5,389 nt of DNA from Fibrobacter sp. (GTDB lineage Bacteria; Fibrobacterota; Fibrobacteria; Fibrobacterales; Fibrobacteraceae). Below the pieces are notes generated by a model that saw only the letters and a list, made by a program, of their open reading frames with translations, made no database searches and was not told the DNA's origin. The position numbers and the translations under genes are program-made. How positions within the stretch are numbered: the first letter of the stretch is position 1; each line of letters begins with the position of its first letter. Shown here one piece after another: positions 1 to 5,318 of this stretch. The stretch covers positions 1 through 5,389 of the forward strand of contig JAAYXQ010000139.1 in assembly GCA_012515825.1 (NCBI GenBank). The letters are read 5' to 3'.

Positions 1-296
1 TCCATTTTAAGCAAAGCTTCTTTCTTTATTTTGTCTGCTTTGGCGTTGCCAAAAATCACCATCTGTTCAAAGTATTCACGCTCATAGCCCTCCAAACCCA
101 ATGACTGCGCAACCCTTCCCATTTTCGTTTTGCTGAGACTACTCTTACCTTCACAAACAAGCTTCATGTAGATTGGTGAAGTAAAGCCCGCCAATGCGGA
201 AAACTCCCTCCATGAAAACACAGAAGTCCGTTTACGCTCATTATATACATCTTGCATATACTCGCGATAATCTTTGTATTTCAAAATGTTCTTCAT
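1..296 (-). CDS. TIGR02147-like (DUF4423-type) putative transcriptional regulator, partial (N-terminal 98 residues)
   Basis: An open frame on the minus strand starts at ATG 296-294 and runs off the left edge of the window, giving 98 codons without a stop. The protein begins MKNILKYKDYREYMQDVYNE. Residues about 30-68 (WREFSALAGF...AQSLGL) have the spacing of a Cro/CI-like helix-turn-helix: a helix, 'LAGFTSPIYMKLVCEGK' as turn and recognition helix, then 'KMGRVAQSLGL'. The order 'YKDYREY', HTH, 'YFEQMVIFGNAKADKIKKEAL' is what I recognise from the TIGR02147 family, a large paralogous family in Fibrobacter. Members are annotated only as hypothetical or regulator-like, so a DNA-binding role is inference. 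The C-terminal domain lies outside the window. There is no Shine-Dalgarno sequence before the ATG (upstream reads TTTATAG), and I see no better start. Family assignment is from memory of its N-terminal pattern and is fairly but not fully secure. Confidence 0.75.
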   Translation of the reverse strand, partial: MKNILKYKDYREYMQDVYNERKRTSVFSWREFSALAGFTSPIYMKLVCEGKSSLSKTKMGRVAQSLGLEGYEREYFEQMVIFGNAKADKIKKEALLKM

Positions 297-409
297 ATCT
301 ATAAATATAAACTGGGATAAAGACAAAAGCAACTAATTATGATACATAACTTAATCTTTTTTACAGAAATTTAGGTTTTTTATATTTGAAATAAAATTAT
401 TTTTTCTTA

Positions 410-428
410 ATGATACGGCATGTATCAT
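410..428. repeat. 19-bp interrupted palindrome ATGATAC-GGCAT-GTATCAT, candidate operator
   Basis: Two perfect 7-base arms (410-416 and 422-428) flank a 5-base centre in the AT-rich gap between the left-edge regulator gene and the downstream end of the MetH-reactivation gene. A further single arm, ATGATAC, lies at 339-345, 43-49 bases upstream of the regulator's start codon. It is not followed by a T-run on either strand, so it does not look like an intrinsic terminator. A protein-binding site for the neighbouring helix-turn-helix protein is possible but is only inference. The rest of the gap from 297 to 509 shows no gene. On the minus strand, TATCAT (344-339) could be a -10 box for the regulator, but I find no convincing -35. 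Confidence 0.4.
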
Positions 429-509
429 ATAAAAACAACTCTTAAGAAAATGAAATCGTATTTTGAAAACTGATTGTTGTTGTATAGAAGAAAAATTGGA
501 ATGAGAGGG

Positions 510-1325
510 TTACCCTTTTTTCATCTTCATTTTTCTTTCTTCATATTCTTTTTGTTGATCTTCGCCAATTGGGCCAACGCTAAAATAGCGACTTTGAGGA
601 TGAGCCATATAATAACCACAAATGGAACAGTCTGGTAACATCATATCACTTTCAGTCAATTGAATCCCTACTCGTTCGTCTGGATGAAGCAATCTCCAAA
701 AAGTTCTTTTTTCCGTATGATCAGGACACGCAGGGTACCCTGGTGCAGGCCTTATTCCAAAGGGCTCATTTGGAGCATAACCCCAATAGTCTTTCATCAC
801 ATCTCGATGTAATTTTTCGGCATAGGCTTCTGTTAATCTTGCCGATAGTGTATGCAATAGCATCCCTGAGTAAATATCGTCTTTAGAAGCACTCTCTTTT
901 TGAAAAGCCTCTACTCCAAAACCCACACTAAGAGCAAATAAGCCTATCCAATCCGAATCATAAGGAGAGAAATAATCTGCTAATGAGCGAAGTGGAGCGT
1001 CTTTATCTTGCTCTACTTGCTGGCGTAAAAAATGAAGCATTTCATTTGTTTCATAAAGGTCTAAAGAATCCCCTATTCGACGTACCCGATAAAATCCTAT
1101 GACAGCCCGCGCTTCTAACAAGCGTTCAGAAATTATTTTATCTAAAAAGGTTCTGCCCTCTTTTAACAACTGTTCTGATTGTTCTTTATCTTTTTGGACT
1201 CCCCACGCCATCAAAAAATACTTCCAGTCTATCCATGGAACTAGATTTTCAAGTGGTTCTCCGACAAGAACATGAACACCTTCTTTTTTAGGTGCTGGTG
1301 AATATTTCCATACATTAGTTGACAT
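510..1325 (-). CDS. Free-standing methionine synthase (MetH) reactivation domain, SAM-binding, 271 aa
   Basis: This protein matches the C-terminal activation domain of cobalamin-dependent methionine synthase. That domain binds S-adenosylmethionine and remethylates MetH when its cobalamin has been oxidised to cob(II)alamin. The hallmark loop 'GIRPAPGYPACPDHTEK' is at residues 190-206, including the RxxxGY residues that contact SAM. It is preceded by 'KDYWGYAPNEPFG' (178-190) and followed by 'LTESDMMLPDCSICGYYMAHPQSRYFSVG' elements spread over 223-251. The N-terminal part has 'WIDWKYFLMAW' (31-41) and 'ARAVIGFYRVRRIGD' (72-86). The homocysteine, folate and B12 domains are absent, so a separate MetH core protein must exist elsewhere. 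The natural arrangement is known from Thermotoga, where the reactivation domain is a separate polypeptide. The domain is somewhat shorter than the roughly 330 residues in E. coli MetH. I chose ATG 1325 because AAGGA at 1337-1333 sits 7 bases upstream. An in-frame TTG at 1346 has no SD at suitable distance. The product should be cytosolic. Confidence 0.92.
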   Translation of the reverse strand: MSTNVWKYSPAPKKEGVHVLVGEPLENLVPWIDWKYFLMAWGVQKDKEQSEQLLKEGRTFLDKIISERLLEARAVIGFYRVRRIGDSLDLYETNEMLHFLRQQVEQDKDAPLRSLADYFSPYDSDWIGLFALSVGFGVEAFQKESASKDDIYSGMLLHTLSARLTEAYAEKLHRDVMKDYWGYAPNEPFGIRPAPGYPACPDHTEKRTFWRLLHPDERVGIQLTESDMMLPDCSICGYYMAHPQSRYFSVGPIGEDQQKEYEERKMKMKKG

Positions 1326-1335
1326 AAAAGGATCC

Positions 1336-1356
1336 TTATTCTTCAAATATACTCAT
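1336..1356 (-). CDS. Possible seven-codon leader ORF (MSIFEE-stop) before the MetH-reactivation gene
   Basis: The minus strand carries GGAGG (1368-1364), a 7-base spacer and ATG (1356-1354), which is an excellent initiation site. The reading frame is ATG AGT ATA TTT GAA GAA TAA. Its TAA (1338-1336) overlaps the AAGGA Shine-Dalgarno sequence (1337-1333) of the main gene, and the main ATG is ten bases past the stop. The frame is different from that of the main gene, so it is not an N-terminal extension. The arrangement is consistent with translational coupling or a regulatory leader peptide. It could equally be a remnant of an earlier gene start. The peptide has no Met, Cys or other obviously diagnostic codon run beyond its initiator. 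Confidence 0.3.
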   Translation of the reverse strand: MSIFEE

Positions 1357-1382
1357 TCAGAATCCTCCACAATTTTATTTAT

Positions 1383-1411
1383 TTTAAGGCTCGTTCAAAA
1401 AACACCTTAAA
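1383..1411. repeat. Inverted repeat TTTAAGG / CCTTAAA with 15-base loop
   Basis: Arms at 1383-1389 and 1405-1411 are perfectly complementary over 7 bases. On the minus strand this would form a hairpin in the leader of the MetH-reactivation gene, ending about 15 bases before its upstream GGAGG. On the plus strand it would lie far upstream of rdgB. The arms are AT-rich and the loop is long, so the hairpin is weak by itself. No T-run follows on either strand in the position expected for a terminator. Confidence 0.3.
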
Positions 1412-1431
1412 TAATTTCAATACTTATGCAA

Positions 1432-1451
1432 AGCACCCAAAATAGGGTGCT
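1432..1451. repeat. Compact hairpin AGCACCC-AAAATA-GGGTGCT between divergent genes
   Basis: Perfect 7-bp arms (1432-1438 and 1445-1451), five of the seven pairs being G-C, enclose a 6-base loop. It is the strongest short stem I see in the window. It lies in the 250-base gap between the divergent MetH-reactivation gene (start 1325, minus) and rdgB (start 1576, plus). As minus-strand RNA it is followed by TTTGCATAAG, so it lacks a proper U-tract, and it is more likely a leader structure or binding site than a terminator. No SAM or cobalamin riboswitch core that I know could be recognised here. Confidence 0.45.
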
Positions 1452-1478
1452 GAAATGAATTAACCAAATAAATATCTG

Positions 1479-1484
1479 TATAAT
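1479..1484 (+). promoter_or_regulatory. Candidate -10 box TATAAT upstream of rdgB
   Basis: A perfect TATAAT consensus lies at 1479-1484, about 90 bases ahead of the rdgB start. The hexamer 17 bases upstream (TGAATT, 1456-1461) is a poor -35, and the TG directly before the box is one base off the extended -10 position. A promoter closer to rdgB is possible around TATATCTT (1562-1569), but no -35 is visible there either. Confidence 0.3.
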
Positions 1485-1575
1485 AATTTTGTAAAAACTT
1501 CTTTAAGAGCTGATTCTACAAGCTTTTATAGCTATAACCCATACCTAATATCCCCTTTTTTTATATCTTAATCCT

Positions 1576-2184
1576 ATGAAAGAATTATACGTCATCGCCA
1601 CAAGTAATCCAGGGAAAGTCAGAGAATTTGCCAATCTATTGGATTCTAATTTCTATGAAACGAAATCCCTTTCTGATATTGATTTTCATGAAAAAATAGA
1701 AGAAACTGGTTCTTCTTTTGAGGAAAATGCCGCCATCAAAGCGAATGCTATTTGCAATTTTTTAGAAAAAAAAGGGATTGTCGCAACGGTCATTGCTGAT
1801 GATTCAGGGCTTGAGGTAGAAGCCCTAAACGGTGCTCCTGGGATTTATTCTGCAAGGTATGCAGGAGATCAGGCTTCAGATCAAGAAAACTATGAATTAT
1901 TACTAAGCCGTCTCAAAGGGAATCTAGACAGAGAAGCTCGATTTGTCTGCGTTCTATGTATTCAAAAAACCAAAGAAGCCCCTCGATTTTTTGAAGGAGA
2001 ATGTAAGGGAGATATTATAGAAACCCCCAAAGGTTCTGAGGGTTTTGGGTATGATCCTGTTTTTATTCCAAAAGGGTACGATCGCACTTTTGCAGAAATG
2101 ACTCTTGCTGAAAAAAAAGCACTAAGCCATCGAGGGCAAGCGATCAAAAAGATGATTGAAGCTTTAAAACTTTCCCCCAATTAG
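1576..2184 (+). CDS. rdgB: RdgB/HAM1-family non-canonical purine NTP pyrophosphatase (dITP/XTP diphosphatase), 202 aa
   Basis: The enzyme hydrolyses dITP, ITP and XTP to the monophosphate and pyrophosphate, removing deaminated purine nucleotides before they enter DNA or RNA. It acts in the cytosol as a dimer with a divalent metal. All family signatures are present in order: 'TSNPGK' nucleotide-binding loop (9-14), 'FEENAAIKA' with the metal-side Glu (48-56), 'ADDSGLEV' with the catalytic Asp pair D75-D76 (74-81), 'GAPGIYSARYAG' (86-97), 'GFGYDPVF' (156-163) and 'SHRGQA' (184-189). Length is normal for the family (about 190-205). The start ATG begins immediately with the conserved first strand (MKELYVIATSNPGK), so it is secure although no Shine-Dalgarno precedes it (TTAATCCT). 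The last 41 bases overlap the 3' end of the convergent amylase gene. Confidence 0.97.
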   Translation: MKELYVIATSNPGKVREFANLLDSNFYETKSLSDIDFHEKIEETGSSFEENAAIKANAICNFLEKKGIVATVIADDSGLEVEALNGAPGIYSARYAGDQASDQENYELLLSRLKGNLDREARFVCVLCIQKTKEAPRFFEGECKGDIIETPKGSEGFGYDPVFIPKGYDRTFAEMTLAEKKALSHRGQAIKKMIEALKLSPN

Positions 2185-3487
2185 CATCAACCGTCACCTT
2201 TATTTTTCCATTTTCTACTCGATAAGAATTCTCTTGCGGATTCGTCATATCAACCCAAATCGCATTTGGATTCTTTTCGTTAATAAGAAATGCCGTTGGA
2301 TTTTTTTCTCCATTAATGAGAACGATTAACTCTCCAGAGGCATGAGTCCTCTTAAAAGCAAGGCGCCTTGGACTCACTTCTAATTCAACATACCCACCCT
2401 CTATCAAAATCGGACTCGACAACCGTAATCCAGACAAGTGCTCCAAAACACCTAAGTAATAAGGCTCAGGGATTATTTCTGGTGGGCACGAGTTGATAGA
2501 CGGTCTTAAATTCGAGTCGTCTTGATTTCCTTTGATTGCTTGAAAACCAAATTCTTCTCCATAATATATAGAAGGAATTCCTGGTAACATGTAGAATAAA
2601 AAATGTAACGGATACCAATCCGATGGGTCTTTTAAAATACTTCTGATTCTTGAAACATCATGATTTTCATTAAATAGTTCGAGTCGTTTATTTTTACAAA
2701 TACCAGTTTGATTATCAAATAAACGTTTCAAAGAATACGCTATTTCAAAAAAATTACTGTCATTAAAAGAAGACCATAACGATTTATATATCTCATAACC
2801 AGTGACAGAATCTAATTCTGCTTCTTCAAGCCATAAACGAGGATTTCCAAAAACAACTTCTCCCATAAGCCAAAAGCCTTCTTTCTTTTGTCGGCAAAAT
2901 ACAGATAATTTTTTTAAAAAACTTCGATCCATTACATCGGCGGCATCTAAACGAACTCCATCAATATCTAGGCTTTCAATCCAAAGAGAAGCCACATCCA
3001 TGATTTCTTGCTGTACCGAAGAAGAATTCAAATTCAGTTGAGGTAATTCTTGAAAGCCATTCCAACCTTCCACCGTAAAAGAATCACCACACTTATTTGG
3101 TTTATTCCAATCGATTTGACGGAACCAATCAGCATATTTAGAATGCATACCCTTTTCTTGTAAATCTCGATAAGCAAAATGCTTTCTGGATGTGTGATTC
3201 CAAACAGCATCTAAAACAACACGAATATCATTTTCATGTAATCGATGAATTAAAAATTGCAGATCTTCCGAGGAACCGATTCTTGGGTCTACTCGTCTCC
3301 AATTCACAGTATCATAACCATGGGAAACGGATTCAAAAACAGGCCCTAATAATACCGTGTCTATGTGTAATCGTTTCCAATGATCAATCCAAGATTCAAT
3401 TTCTCGAATGGAACGATAAGAATGATTTGCTTTATCATATAAAGCTCCCAAAGGGAATAAATGATAAATATGGTTAGGTGATTTCAT
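2144..3487 (-). CDS. Intracellular alpha-amylase-family (GH13) glycoside hydrolase, 447 aa
   Basis: This is a GH13 clan-H enzyme with all four conserved regions and the full catalytic set. Region I is 'DAVWNH' (93-98). Region II is 'GVRLD' (177-181) with nucleophile D181. Region III carries acid/base E210 ('LMGEV'). Region IV is 'NHD' (275-277) with the transition-state Asp D277. A (beta/alpha)8 barrel occupies about 8-350, and the remaining hundred residues look like the beta-sandwich domain C. There is no signal peptide, so it should act in the cytosol on alpha-glucans such as maltodextrins or glycogen fragments. The motifs 'GPVFESVSHGYDT' (48-60), 'YADWF' and 'GIPSIYYGEEFG' (303-314) resemble cyclomaltodextrinase/neopullulanase-like members, but exact specificity cannot be read from sequence. 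An SD, AGGAG (3496-3492), sits four bases from the ATG. It lies just downstream of the tetR gene on the same strand, with a matching operator and promoter in the 47-base gap. The 3' end overlaps rdgB by 41 bases. Confidence 0.93.
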   Translation of the reverse strand: MKSPNHIYHLFPLGALYDKANHSYRSIREIESWIDHWKRLHIDTVLLGPVFESVSHGYDTVNWRRVDPRIGSSEDLQFLIHRLHENDIRVVLDAVWNHTSRKHFAYRDLQEKGMHSKYADWFRQIDWNKPNKCGDSFTVEGWNGFQELPQLNLNSSSVQQEIMDVASLWIESLDIDGVRLDAADVMDRSFLKKLSVFCRQKKEGFWLMGEVVFGNPRLWLEEAELDSVTGYEIYKSLWSSFNDSNFFEIAYSLKRLFDNQTGICKNKRLELFNENHDVSRIRSILKDPSDWYPLHFLFYMLPGIPSIYYGEEFGFQAIKGNQDDSNLRPSINSCPPEIIPEPYYLGVLEHLSGLRLSSPILIEGGYVELEVSPRRLAFKRTHASGELIVLINGEKNPTAFLINEKNPNAIWVDMTNPQENSYRVENGKIKVTVDANWGKVLKLQSSF

Positions 3488-3498
3488 ACAACTCCTTT

Positions 3499-3528
3499 TA
3501 TATACCGAACGGTATACTATTAAAGCAA
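3499..3528 (-). promoter_or_regulatory. Amylase promoter with TetR-type operator TATACCGAACGGTATA in the spacer
   Basis: The 16-base site at 3501-3516 is a palindrome except for its central two bases. On the minus strand it reads AATAGTATACCGTTCGG followed by TATATAA. A sigma-70-like promoter encloses it: -35 TTGCTT (3528-3523), 18-base spacer, -10 TATATA (3504-3499). The operator therefore fills the spacer and overlaps the -10. The half-sites and flank are shared with the site in front of tetR (AATAGTATACC-N4-GGTATAT in both, same orientation), which points to the neighbouring TetR protein as the ligand. Predicted transcription start is near 3492, five bases before the ATG, so the gene's SD would largely lie outside this transcript. 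Confidence 0.8.
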
Positions 3529-3534
3529 AAAAAA

Positions 3535-4101
3535 CTACGAATATATTCCATGCATAAATTGATGAGCGGTTTGATAGACACTTTCTTCATTTAAGGAGGT
3601 TAAGCCATGCATTGATGAACTAATGGTAGCATTAATTACTCCCATCAAAGTATAAGCATAACGATAATGCCTTCCTTTCATATTGCCATGTTGTAAAGAG
3701 GCAGCCTTAAAAAGCTCCACAAAAAGGGTCCATTGTTTAACCACAATTGGATGAACAAAACGTGAAACTTCATTTTCTTCTGGAGCATGCTCTATGCCCA
3801 TATACCAACGATAAAAATCCTTATTTTCCTGTGCAAAGCGGAAGTAATGAGCGATGATTTTTTCTATAGAATAGACCAAATCGCCACGATAAGAGGAAAT
3901 GGATTCTAAAGAGCGTAAAAAAGGATTAAAATGAGACTCGAGCAGTTCTTTTAGTAGGCCTGATTTACTCCCAAAATAATGATACAACGAAGGCTTAGTG
4001 ACACCAACGGCATCCACTATTTTTTGAATCCCTACAGATTCGTAACCTTCACGACGAAAAAGCTGCAAAGCTTCTGCTAAAAATCGCTCTTTTGTATCCA
4101 T
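3535..4101 (-). CDS. TetR/AcrR-family transcriptional repressor, 188 aa
   Basis: The N-terminal 50 residues are a textbook TetR DNA-binding domain: 'KERFLAEALQLFRREGYESVGIQKI' leads into the helix-turn-helix at about 25-46, ending 'VTKPSLYHYFGSKSGLL'. Residues 55-188 form the helical ligand-binding and dimerisation domain, which is variable in this family, so the inducer cannot be deduced. The start is fixed by the conserved distance from the N-terminus to the HTH. No Shine-Dalgarno is present (upstream TTATAGTCT), and the predicted transcription start falls at or next to the ATG. Self-repression and repression of the adjacent amylase are inferred from the two near-identical palindromes at 4111-4126 and 3501-3516. 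The divergent rhomboid gene shares the upstream intergenic region and could also be affected, though its start is about 100 bases from the operator. An alpha-glucan-related ligand is possible but unsupported. Confidence 0.95.
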   Translation of the reverse strand: MDTKERFLAEALQLFRREGYESVGIQKIVDAVGVTKPSLYHYFGSKSGLLKELLESHFNPFLRSLESISSYRGDLVYSIEKIIAHYFRFAQENKDFYRWYMGIEHAPEENEVSRFVHPIVVKQWTLFVELFKAASLQHGNMKGRHYRYAYTLMGVINATISSSMHGLTSLNEESVYQTAHQFMHGIYS

Positions 4102-4106
4102 AGACT

Positions 4107-4137
4107 ATAATATACCAATTGGTATACTATTCGTCAA
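4107..4137 (-). promoter_or_regulatory. tetR promoter with perfect 16-bp operator TATACCAATTGGTATA in the spacer
   Basis: TATACCAATTGGTATA (4111-4126) is a perfect palindrome. On the minus strand the promoter reads TTGACG (-35, 4137-4132), a 17-base spacer containing most of the operator, and TATATT (-10, 4114-4109). An overlapping TATTAT (4112-4107) is an alternative -10. The operator overlaps the -10 box, so a bound TetR dimer should exclude RNA polymerase. The calculated start point (seven bases past the -10) is 4102, one base before the ATG at 4101. Together with the missing SD, this predicts a leaderless or one-base-leader mRNA. Confidence 0.85.
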
Positions 4138-4200
4138 GAGGAGAAAAAAAAGAATAACAGCAAAAAGCCTTAAAATAAAGAATCTCTTCAGCCAGTTATC

Positions 4201-4206
4201 TATAAG
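4201..4206 (+). promoter_or_regulatory. Candidate -10 box TATAAG for the rhomboid gene
   Basis: TATAAG matches five of six consensus bases and would give a start near 4213 and an 11-base leader. The hexamer at the matching -35 position is not recognisable. The 122-base divergent region 4102-4223 contains no other palindrome besides the tetR operator. Confidence 0.25.
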
Positions 4207-4223
4207 ATTGGTATTTTGTTTTC

Positions 4224-5105
4224 ATGAATGAACTCATTGAAGAAGATAAAAACATCATCGCTTCCGCTAATTATTCCACTATTAGAGATTATAGTCTCGT
4301 TTTAGCTTCTCAACAAATCGTTCACGATGTGATTCCAACAGAAGAAGGGCCTTTTGAAATTTGGGTTTCAAAGGATGAGGCAAAAATTGCACGAAGACAA
4401 ATTCGACTCTTTCGATGCGAAAATCCTCCTCATCAAAATAATGCGCCTCTTCCAGTAATGGTTACCTTACAGCCTCTATGGATTTTATCTGTTCCAGCAC
4501 TTGTCACTCTAATTCAATTTTCTGATCGTATTTCTCACCTTACGTCTCGAGGCATATCGGATGCGTCTATGGTTTTGAAAGGAGAATGGTGGCGTTTGTT
4601 TACAGCCCTTTCTCTTCATGGCGACGCTAAACATGTTCTAGGGAATTTAATCTCAGGCTTTTTTGTTTTGAACTTATTATCTCTTCGAATTCCATTATCT
4701 AGACTGATTCTTCCACTATTACTATTCTCTGGTTTAGCGAATGGTCTCGTCAGTCTAACAATGCAAGAAAATTTTCGTTCTCTTGGTTTTTCCACTTTTG
4801 TTTTTGCTTCTCTTGGAGCACTTAGCTCGATTGAGTTTCGTTTAATGCCCAAAGAATTTCATGGTTTGCAGAGACGTTTTGCTCCATTATTTGGAGCCCT
4901 ACTTCTTGCTGTCTTTATGGGGCTTGGTGAGAATTCTGATATTTTCGCTCACGGCTATGGTTTTATATTAGGCTTAGTCGTAGGCTTTTTACCAAAAAGG
5001 AAATCGCTACAATGGGGTATTACATTTTCTTATTTGGACGTCATTATGATAATTACTTACTTTACTGTATTTCTTTGCTGCTGGCTTTTGGCTCTATTTT
5101 ATTAG
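4224..5105 (+). CDS. Rhomboid-family intramembrane serine protease with cytosolic N-terminal domain, 293 aa
   Basis: Rhomboids are membrane-embedded serine proteases that cut other proteins within or near their transmembrane segments. The catalytic signature is complete: 'GEWWRLFTALSLHGDAKHVLGN' elements over 120-141 with H137 and N141 (the HxxxN pair), nucleophile S190 in 'LGFST' (187-191), and catalytic H243 in 'AHGYGF' (242-247). About seven hydrophobic segments are visible (near 84-100, 138-155, 158-176, 190-205, 220-236, 240-256 and 270-291), so there is an extra C-terminal helix beyond the six-helix GlpG core. Residues 1-75 are soluble. The stretch 'SLVLASQQIVHDVI...PFEIWVSKDEAKIARRQI' (24-60) resembles the small DUF2007-like/GlpG-type cytosolic domain. 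Substrate is unknown. The ATG has no SD (TTTTGTTTTC), but the N-terminal domain fits this start. It is transcribed away from tetR. Confidence 0.92.
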   Translation: MNELIEEDKNIIASANYSTIRDYSLVLASQQIVHDVIPTEEGPFEIWVSKDEAKIARRQIRLFRCENPPHQNNAPLPVMVTLQPLWILSVPALVTLIQFSDRISHLTSRGISDASMVLKGEWWRLFTALSLHGDAKHVLGNLISGFFVLNLLSLRIPLSRLILPLLLFSGLANGLVSLTMQENFRSLGFSTFVFASLGALSSIEFRLMPKEFHGLQRRFAPLFGALLLAVFMGLGENSDIFAHGYGFILGLVVGFLPKRKSLQWGITFSYLDVIMIITYFTVFLCCWLLALFY

Positions 5106-5178
5106 AAATAGATTTCAATGCTTTATCTTTCTTTTTCTACCCACGCAGAACAGCTTGCAATACGAGTCTATTATTACT

Positions 5179-5213
5179 TCCTTCGTGTAACTCAAGCGAG
5201 ATCCTCCGAAGGA
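5179..5213. repeat. Inverted repeat TCCTTCG / CGAAGGA with 21-base loop
   Basis: Perfect 7-base arms at 5179-5185 and 5207-5213 lie about 75 bases after the rhomboid stop. It could help end rhomboid transcription, but no T-run follows (CTTAGCTAAAAAG), so it is not a standard intrinsic terminator. The remainder of 5106-5287 shows no supported gene. Confidence 0.25.
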
Positions 5214-5287
5214 CTTAGCTAAAAAGCAGCCTAAAAAAATGGATATAGAAATCACTGGATGAAAATATATTTTATGTTTGTAAAATA

Positions 5288-5318
5288 TTGTATTTCAAGA
5301 AAAGTTCCTTTTTATACT
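5288..5318 (+). promoter_or_regulatory. Candidate sigma-70 promoter for the right-edge gene
   Basis: TTGTAT (5288-5293) and TATACT (5313-5318) are separated by 19 bases, or 18 if TTATAC is taken as the -10. Each hexamer is a fair consensus match, although the spacing is slightly long. A start near 5325 would give a leader of about 50 bases that includes the GGAG SD at 5368-5371. Confidence 0.4.

Noticed and set aside
506..522. AGGG-TTA-CCCT followed by six Ts on the plus strand, resembling a terminator
   Set aside because: The stem is only four base pairs, it sits in and beside the 3' end of a minus-strand gene, and there is no plus-strand gene upstream for it to terminate.
1326..1346. In-frame TTG start that would lengthen the MetH-reactivation protein by seven residues
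   Set aside because: No SD lies at proper distance from the TTG, whereas ATG 1325 has AAGGA seven bases upstream.
1357..1575. SAM or cobalamin riboswitch in the leader of the MetH-reactivation gene
   Set aside because: I looked for S-box and B12-box cores because of the gene's function and saw none. Only simple inverted repeats are visible.
1962..2180. 72-codon minus-strand open frame inside rdgB
   Set aside because: It lies antisense to well-conserved rdgB motifs, has no recognisable domain, and is explained as a shadow frame.
2802..3477. Plus-strand open frames at 2802-3041 and 3190-3477 inside the amylase gene
   Set aside because: Both are antisense to conserved GH13 regions and encode low-complexity Ser/Lys-rich or incoherent sequence.
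4616..4852. 78-codon minus-strand open frame opposite the rhomboid gene
   Set aside because: It is antisense to the catalytic core of a clearly intact rhomboid, with basic, non-domain-like composition.
5012..5218. Plus-strand open frame overlapping the end of the rhomboid gene, possible frameshifted extension
   Set aside because: The rhomboid frame itself continues as a coherent hydrophobic helix up to its stop at 5105, so no frameshift is needed. The tail of this frame has no domain character.
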